Shown here: piece by piece, positions 57,806 to 64,000 of the stretch
Layout: each line of letters begins with the position of its first letter
Numbering within the stretch: position 1 is the stretch's first letter
Origin: Pegea sp. RAD2-039
Lineage: Eukaryota; Chordata; Thaliacea; Salpida; Salpidae
Length of the DNA: 64,000 bases
Reading direction: 5' to 3'
NCBI GenBank assembly: GCA_034620365.1
Contig: JAQGEQ010000081.1
Span: forward strand, 372,001 to 436,000
Notes under the pieces: model-generated
Seen by the model: the letters and a program-made list of their open reading frames with translations, nothing else
What the model was told of the DNA's origin: nothing
Databases searched by the model: none
Program-made: the position numbers and the translations under genes

Positions 57806-59330
57806 CTTTTATTAGGATCACAGAGAATCTAATAATATCATAAAATCTGATTTCTTGCTTCAAATAATGTAAAAACATGAATAAATACAACCACCAGAAA
57901 ATAATATTCAGACATTTTTAACACTCACAGTACTTGTTAATCTAATTAGAAACCGGCTTTAATAATAATTGATGATCAACAAAATCAACAATCTGTAGAA
58001 TGTCTGTGTTTTAACTTCAACTGAGCACATCAGTTTCAAAATGTTAGGTTTAACAGAAGAGCTTTCTGAAACTAGTCTAAATGGAAAGAATTTGACCTTA
58101 TAAATAAGCCAGTTTTAGTTTCATACCTATGGGTTGAAACAGAAAAAAGTAAAGTTCTTAAAAACAAATTTTTAAAAATAAAGTTTCGTATTTATCCATC
58201 ATATATTTTAAAATAGATTTATCTTAATTACAAGTTGAAACAGAAAAAAGTAAATTTTATAAGAACAAAAGAAAGAATAAGCATTATATAAATGACAAAA
58301 TTATTTTTCTTGATTTGTTTTGAATTATTTTCATTAAAAGTGCTTTGCATAGTTTTTATTTTATGAGATGTTTTCCAAAGTTTTAATAATATTCTCGTCA
58401 ACGCTTTTATTTCAAAATTCTGGTTTTTACAAAAGCTTGAATTAAATTTTTAAGCAAATAATAAAAGTTTTCAATCATATATTTTTCAACAATGTTTATT
58501 TGAGATATTTTCATTCAACTAAATTATTTTGGCAAAATAAAGAAATGCTGCAACAAATTTTAATACTTAGAAAAAGTTGTTCGTAATATACAAAAGTAAA
58601 TTTAATTTATACTAAATGGTTAAGCATTGTAGAACAAATTTTAGAAAAGTTTCTGTAATTTCCCTATAATCATTTAGTTATATAGTTTGCGTTTTTTTGC
58701 AAACAGTACTTTTATTTAAATCAATTTTTCAAACAATTAGCATGTTAAAAACTTATTTTTTATTGTTTATAGTAAAAACTTTATTCCTCAGCAGAAATTT
58801 AACAAAAACGCCTTTATTTAGTTTTTCTCCAGGATTTAATGATTTTATTAAAGATGAATTCTTTTATCGTAGTTGTTATAGGTTTTAAATAGAGATTAGC
58901 ATTTTTTATTTGCAGTGAAATTACCTTAGTTTGATAATTAAAAAAATATACTTTTGTTCAAAAAAATTGACATGTATTAATCAATAACAAACATTTATAA
59001 AGACTTTTTAATGTAAAATTTTAAAACAGCAGCCTTTTTATAACATAGTATCAATTCCTATTTTTTGCTTTTATTGACAATGAAAATATAAGTTCTACTG
59101 ATTGAGCTTAGCAACTTTTTAGAATAAAACTTAATGGTTAGTTTTCTACACAGATAATCATAGCACAGAAAAAAATTAATGAATATAATTTGGTCAACAA
59201 ATTTCTTATTCAACTTGTCTTCAAATTCTAGAATACATTTTTTACTAGCAAAAATCAAATAATTTTTTAACATATAGCGCATTTGCTAAATTTTTAACAA
59301 AAACCAACTTTCAAAGTAAATTATAAAGCT
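57806..59330. repeat. Old relative of 10,540-11,500
   Basis: 57,806-58,400 follows 10,560-11,130, including family A at 58,019. 58,400-59,330 is AT-rich with parts related to 11,260-11,520 and 45,560-46,020. An open frame of 63 codons at 58,697-58,888 begins with TTG and is probably chance. Confidence 0.6.
58019..58142 (+). promoter_or_regulatory. Promoter-like module, family A, motif decayed
   Basis: AACTGA-GCACA-TCAGTT at 58019-58035 and TATAAATA at 58099-58106. The motif position near 58,124 reads ACCTATGGG. TATA is kept here but lost in the two close relatives at 10,781 and 49,172. Confidence 0.4.
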
Positions 59331-60181
59331 TCTAAAAATTTATTTTCGGGTTAAATAAACAAAAACTTTTTCTAACAGGAAAAATATTTAGTTGAAATTC
59401 GAAAAATAAAATTGTTGTCGGTTTTGGCTTATATAATTTCTTGAATGAGAAAATGATCTGTGTCTATCATAGAAACTGATCTAAACATTAAAACTTTTAC
59501 TTCCAATTCATTTCTTTATATTGGTTAGTTTAAGTTTTTGTATTAAATTTTATTTTAAAAATTTATTATCTATATCAAACAATCATCTGTATAGATTGTG
59601 TTTGTCAACAAAAATAACTTTTAAATTATAAATGGAAATTTTCTAAGGACAATGCATGTAATTTAATTTCAAAATTACATTTTCTAAATTTAAATTAAAA
59701 AATTTTATAAACTTTCTATTTTAAAACACTAGCTTTACTTTCAATCATTGTCTCATGTCTCAATAGTTTGAGGTTCTCAAGAAAAATAATTTTGTAATTT
59801 TATAAGTAATTTATCTAAGGACAATATATATAATATAATTTCAAAATTACACTTTCTAAAATCAAATCATGAGATTTTATGAATTTTATCTTTTAAAATA
59901 CAATAATTGTACGATTTTAGTGTGTCTCTAATATAACTATAAAGCAAGATACAAACTATATGATGAAACTGACATTTACCGTTTTTTTTAATAAATGAAA
60001 AAAATAAGCTGAATCTACTGAAGTTAAATTAACTTGAACAAAAAATAACAACATTAAAAACAACATAAAAATTTACAACTTTCCCAAGTATTAGGAGTGA
60101 ACATTATTTTTCTTAGTTTGACTTTTCTTTAAATAATTTTATTTGAAAGTATTATTATCTGTATCAAACAACAATCATTAA
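59331..60181. repeat. Segment repeated at 63,440-64,000
   Basis: Shared: GGCTTATATAATTTCTTGAA, GATCTGTGTCTATCATA, AATCATCTGTATAGATTGTG and the TCTAATATAACT segment. The right partner runs off the window. No coding region. Confidence 0.7.
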
Positions 60182-61246
60182 ATTGTTTTTTATTTAACAA
60201 AACATAGCAGCAAATATATGTATATGTATTTAACAATGTTAACAATATGTTAACAGCAAAACAAACAAGTTGTCATTTTAGATTAATATTTTTTGTTAAA
60301 AATCTTAATCTTATAGTAATTTTGGTTTCAAAAACTTTTGTCAAATTATTTGTAAGCTTGAACAGCTGCTAGTTGTCGCGGTTGACCTTAAGCTAAATTA
60401 TCTATCCTTCATTTGACTTCTTATACTGAGGAGTCAATTCAAAACAAGAAGATTTTCCTAAAGGCAACTCTATATTAAAGTATGGAACATATAATTTAGA
60501 CAATTGATTTTAGATTATTTAACTGACTACTTTTTGTACTGACAATCGTATTACTTACAAATAATTTAAATCTTATTAATGTATTACAATTCAATAATGT
60601 ATTTCACAATTTTAATAAAGTCTTTAAAACAAATTGATAATATTATTGTACTTGTCACGAAAAACTTCTGTCATTAATGATTTGCATCAAATTTTTTTTA
60701 TTTAAACTAAGAAATAAATTACGAGAAAATTGTTACATTTAAGATCACTTATTATCTATTACACAAATTATTTCTCATTAAAGAAGCTATAAAAGATAAA
60801 ATAGATAACAGTTATAAATGTCAATTTTCGATTAATTATTTCTATTACTTAAACAAATTTTTGTGCAGAAATCAAATAAAAACAATTTTATGAATTCTAT
60901 AGTTTATCTTTAATTCTACCTTTTCTTAAAAATTCAAAAATTGATCTTGATAATAAAAACTTATTTGATTTTGCTAGTAAAACTTATGATCCATATTTTA
61001 AAAAATAAGTTGAATTGAAAAATGTTTGAAATTACAATTAGATATTTATGGAAAAAATTTAAAATTATATTTTTTTTGTTTATTTTAAGGCTTTTAATGT
61101 GTGGAAATCAAATCATAAGATGTTTATTAGAATATTTCGGTAAACATCAATTAAGATATTGTGCATCTTAATAGTAAACATGAAAAAGAAAAATTTAAAA
61201 AAAGATATTCCGCTTTTAGCGAAATAAACTTTCATTTTTATTAACC

Positions 61247-61367
61247 CCACAAACATAAAACTGAAACAAGTTTATTTAAAATTTCAATTTCAATTTTAGG
61301 TTATTACGTTTGAATGAAAAATTCAACAGGAAACTAATCCAAAATTTTGAAACTGAAATTTTCTGTT
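61247..61367 (-). promoter_or_regulatory. Promoter-like module, family E
   Basis: Minus strand: AACAGA-AAATT-TCAGTT at 61367-61351, TAAATAAA from 61278 and TTTGTGGGGTTAATA from 61253. TATA spacing is 25 bp and the inverted-repeat centre is 106 bp, identical to the left-arm copy. A TTTCGCT-AAA-AGCGGAA fold-back follows at about 61,210-61,225. Confidence 0.48.
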
Positions 61368-61613
61368 GAAAAAAAAAAAACAAATTATTTGGCTACCCTC
61401 AGATTGCTTTGCTTGAGTGGCTTCTACATATTTTAGCCATGAATGTCAGGATTACTAAAATTAAAAGTTTCTATTTTGACAAATATAATTGTGCAGTTGT
61501 TTTTACTGTATTTCTAAAAAACAATCTTAAGATTGAGGCCACTTTACATAGAAACTTTGAGATTCTACACAATCTGTGTTGAACCATCTTTTCCTATTGT
61601 TGTTATTTTTGAA

Positions 61614-61631
61614 CCCGTTTATATTTACGGG
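61614..61631 (-). promoter_or_regulatory. CCCGT/ACGGG stem of a decayed family B module
   Basis: CCCGT at 61614-61618 and ACGGG at 61627-61631, mirror of 2,718-2,735. On minus, CTATGTAAAGTGGCCTCAAT follows about 60 bp on: a decayed TATATAAAGTGGTCTCAAT. Confidence 0.5.
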
Positions 61632-61730
61632 TGATTATATGGTAAATAGTCATTATACTGTAAATCAAGGAAAAAAGTTTTTTGATTGATCTTAAAATTG
61701 TAATGTTAAAATTTTGTTTTATCTTTTTCT

Positions 61731-61776
61731 TCATTGCACCTTCCTTCGAATTTTTTGTAATAAATTAATAAATAAA
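61731..61776 (+). mobile_element. LINE 3' tail fragment
   Basis: TTGCACCTTCCTTCGAAT, then TTGTAATAAATTAATAAATAAA and the flank CTGTGG. It matches the tail of the LINE at 25,552-25,594 and mirrors the fragment at 2,575-2,622, so the insertion predates the inverted duplication. Confidence 0.65.
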
Positions 61777-61908
61777 CTGTGGCGCTTAGCAACAATAGAA
61801 TTGAATTTAGACTATTTAATATAATCCTACTTTCTACTGACAATCGTTTTACTAACATTTAATATAAATCTTATTAATGTATTTGAAATAATTATTCAAT
61901 CAGACTAA

Positions 61909-62878
61909 ATTTCTTTAGAAGAATACAAACATAAGATAGAAACAAGAACTTATTACTAAATTTAATAAGTTTAGATAAAATGTACTAAGACATTAATATT
62001 TAAAAGCTAATAACAAGGTTTAGAGTTATGAAAAAAGTTGTTCTAAAAATTAAAAAAATTGTATTTGTTTAAAATTATCTTTTTTATTTTATTTTGCTAA
62101 TTGTGCTAAAACGGGAAAACAAGCAAAATGATAAATCAGAATGGTAATTTATTTTCAAAATGAAAATTGTTTTTAAAATTTGTTAAGGAATTGATGAATT
62201 AAAGCTCTGAAAATTAAATTTTACCAAAACCAACATTCATTTAAAAATTTATGCTCTTAAAATCAACTGAATGTATCAGTTTCTAAATTTGTTTATCCTA
62301 AATCAACATATAACACTTTCTTTCAACTTGAAAAAATAATCTTATAAGTAAGCCTGATTTAGTCTTATATTTGTGGGTTAAAACAGAAAAAAGTAAAGTT
62401 ACGATAAATCCAAAATATTTTTTATTTTTAGTAAGATAATTATTTTTGAAATTTATTACGAAACTGATGATATCAAAATGTGAAATTTATAATTATAATT
62501 AAAAAACTTATATGTTATGTAGTATAAAATACAATTCATTAGCATTAGCGATATTTACCATAAAGTCACCTGTAAAAGTTGACAAATTCTAAAATAACAT
62601 GAATAAAATCAACAAGAACGTTCGTTGAATGCGTTGATGTCAAAATCTTCTAAGTCAAATAGTCTCAATCTTTGTCTCATGTCTCAATAGTTTGTGGTTC
62701 TCAACAAAAATAATTTTTAAATTTTATAGGGAATTTTTCTAAAGACAATACAAGTAATATAATATTACAAATTACAGTTTGTAAAATTTTATAAACTTTC
62801 TATTCTAAAACAAAATACCTTTACGATTTTAGTTTGTCTCTAATATAACAAGAAAGCAAATTACAAACTATACGAAGA
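61909..62878. repeat. Array segments at the right end
   Basis: 62,090-62,410 joins the GTGCTAAAACGGGA piece (as at 37,370 and 41,990) to a family A region close to 36,230-36,410. 62,530-62,870 is a copy of the hairpin-block downstream part with TTTGTGGTTCTCAAC near 62,692. No coding region. Confidence 0.6.
62265..62386 (+). promoter_or_regulatory. Promoter-like module, family A
   Basis: AACTGA-ATGTA-TCAGTT at 62265-62281, TATAAGTA at 62343-62350 and TTTGTGGG from 62370 (27 bp). TAAAACAG is at 62379-62386. Confidence 0.5.
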
Positions 62879-64000
62879 CCCTCACAATTGTTTATGACAA
62901 TTGTAGTAGTATTATTAATTTGTTTTAGATACTTTATTGAACTTTGTTCAAGTATATCTTTGGCTGGTAATTTATTAATGAGCTTTAATTCATTTGTCAG
63001 TAATACGATTATCAGTACAAACATAAGCAGTTAAACAGTCTAAAATCAATTTTATAAGAGCTAAGTGCTACAGTCATATCAAATCGTAACTAAAAAAAAT
63101 TGTTCGTTCTAAAATAGCTTTTCACATTAGGAAATAAAAAAAAGTTAAAAAAAACTACCAACAGCGACAGCTAGTGACTGTAGTGATTTACAGATAACTT
63201 ATTTAATTTTCAGAAACAAAATATAAATAAATTAAACTAAACCAAAAAAAAAAAAAACAACTCTTTTGGTTTTGTTATTATCGAACATTTGAAAAGAAAA
63301 TCAAATCAAGTAAAGATGTTAGATAATTTTCTAATAAATTCTGTTGAATTAAAACAATCAAATAATTTTTAACATATAGCGAATTTGCTAAATTATCAAC
63401 AAAAGTCAACTTTCAAAGTAAATTTTAAAGCTTCTGAAATTTTCTTTTCGGATTTCATAAAAAAAAATTTTTTTTAGCGGAAAAAAATATTTAGTTGAAA
63501 ATCGACAAATCTAACTGTTGTCAGTTTTGGCTTATAAAACTTCTTGAATGAGAAAATGATCTGTGTCTATCATAAAAACTGATCTAAACATTAAAACCTT
63601 TACTTCCTACTCATTTCTTTATTTTGGTTAGTTTCAGTTTTTATATTAAATGTTATTTAAAAAGTTTATTATCTATATCAAACAATCATCTGTATAGATT
63701 GTGGTTGTCAACAAAAATAACTTTTAAATTATATATGGAAATTTTCCAAGGAGAATGCATGTAATATAATTTCAAAATTACACTTTCTAAAATTAAGTTT
63801 AAAAATTTTATAAACTTTCTCTTTTAAAACACAATACCTTTACGATTTTAGTTTGTCTCTAATATAACTAGAAAGCAAATTATGAACTATATGAAGAAAC
63901 TCACATTTACCGTTTTTACAATAAATAAAAAAAAATAAGGTAAATATATTAAAGTTATTTAACTCTAACAAAAAATAATGACATTAAAATTAACATAAAA
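62879..64000. repeat. Array segment running off the window
   Basis: GTCAGTAATACGATTATCAG near 62,996, a CAACAG element near 63,160, then the partner of 59,331-60,181. It is still inside the array at the last base, so the array extends beyond the window. No coding region. Confidence 0.65.

Larger units (their letters stand above)
60182..61908 (-). repeat. Right arm of the 1.7-kb inverted repeat
   Basis: Reverse complement of 2,432-4,160 with the same internal order. Substitutions and small indels are spread along the arm. Confidence 0.85.

Noticed and set aside
1-64000. LTR retrotransposon or DNA-virus-like element as the source of the array
   Set aside because: I see no LTR pair, no protease, integrase, capsid or polymerase-like frame, and no terminal repeats bounding a complete element.
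1-64000. Simple tandem satellite
   Set aside because: Module order and spacing change along the window, both orientations occur, and no constant monomer length fits. It is a mosaic of segmental duplications.

Overview
This window looks like nuclear DNA from an AT-rich animal genome. The only convincing host gene, a C2H2 zinc-finger gene with canonical TGEKPF linkers, is of metazoan type. A truncated non-LTR retrotransposon, tRNA-Gly-derived copies and long non-coding repeats point the same way. AT-rich arthropods, cnidarians or flatworms would all fit; I cannot name the species.

Layout. Bases 1-1,170 hold the zinc-finger gene on the minus strand, with a possible TATA promoter and poly(A) signal. 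Almost everything from about 1.5 kb to 64 kb is a mosaic of diverged, rearranged copies of a few non-coding modules. It contains no convincing host coding gene. Exceptions are a LINE 3' end (24,993-25,594), a GC-richer island with two TGACGTCA sites (about 11,930-12,200), an unrecognised coding-like remnant (about 16,260-16,590) and a possibly single-copy stretch (about 17,711-18,860). Copies of one 1.7-kb segment lie in opposite orientation near the two ends (2,432-4,160 and 60,182-61,908). Recent duplications include 10,036-11,262 with 48,432-49,661, 39,120-41,585 with 52,085-54,540, and 33,412-35,060 with 47,030-48,660.

The most interesting pattern is a promoter-like architecture that recurs more than 40 times on both strands. 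It has an inverted repeat centred about 95-108 bp upstream, a TATA-like box 25-27 bp upstream, and then TTTGTGG or a close variant where transcription would be expected to start. At least five sequence families (called A to E here) share this geometry although their inverted repeats differ: AACTGA-N5-TCAGTT in A and E, GTTGAA-N5-TTCAAC in C and D, and AATGCT-N5-AGCATT plus CCCGT-N8-ACGGG in B. The zinc-finger gene has a similar arrangement upstream of its likely ATG.

My reading is that the region is an expanded array of small transcription units, or of duplicated promoters, probably non-coding. No transcript evidence is available from sequence alone. All alignments here were made by eye, so boundaries are approximate, and repeat-segment ends may be off by tens of bases.
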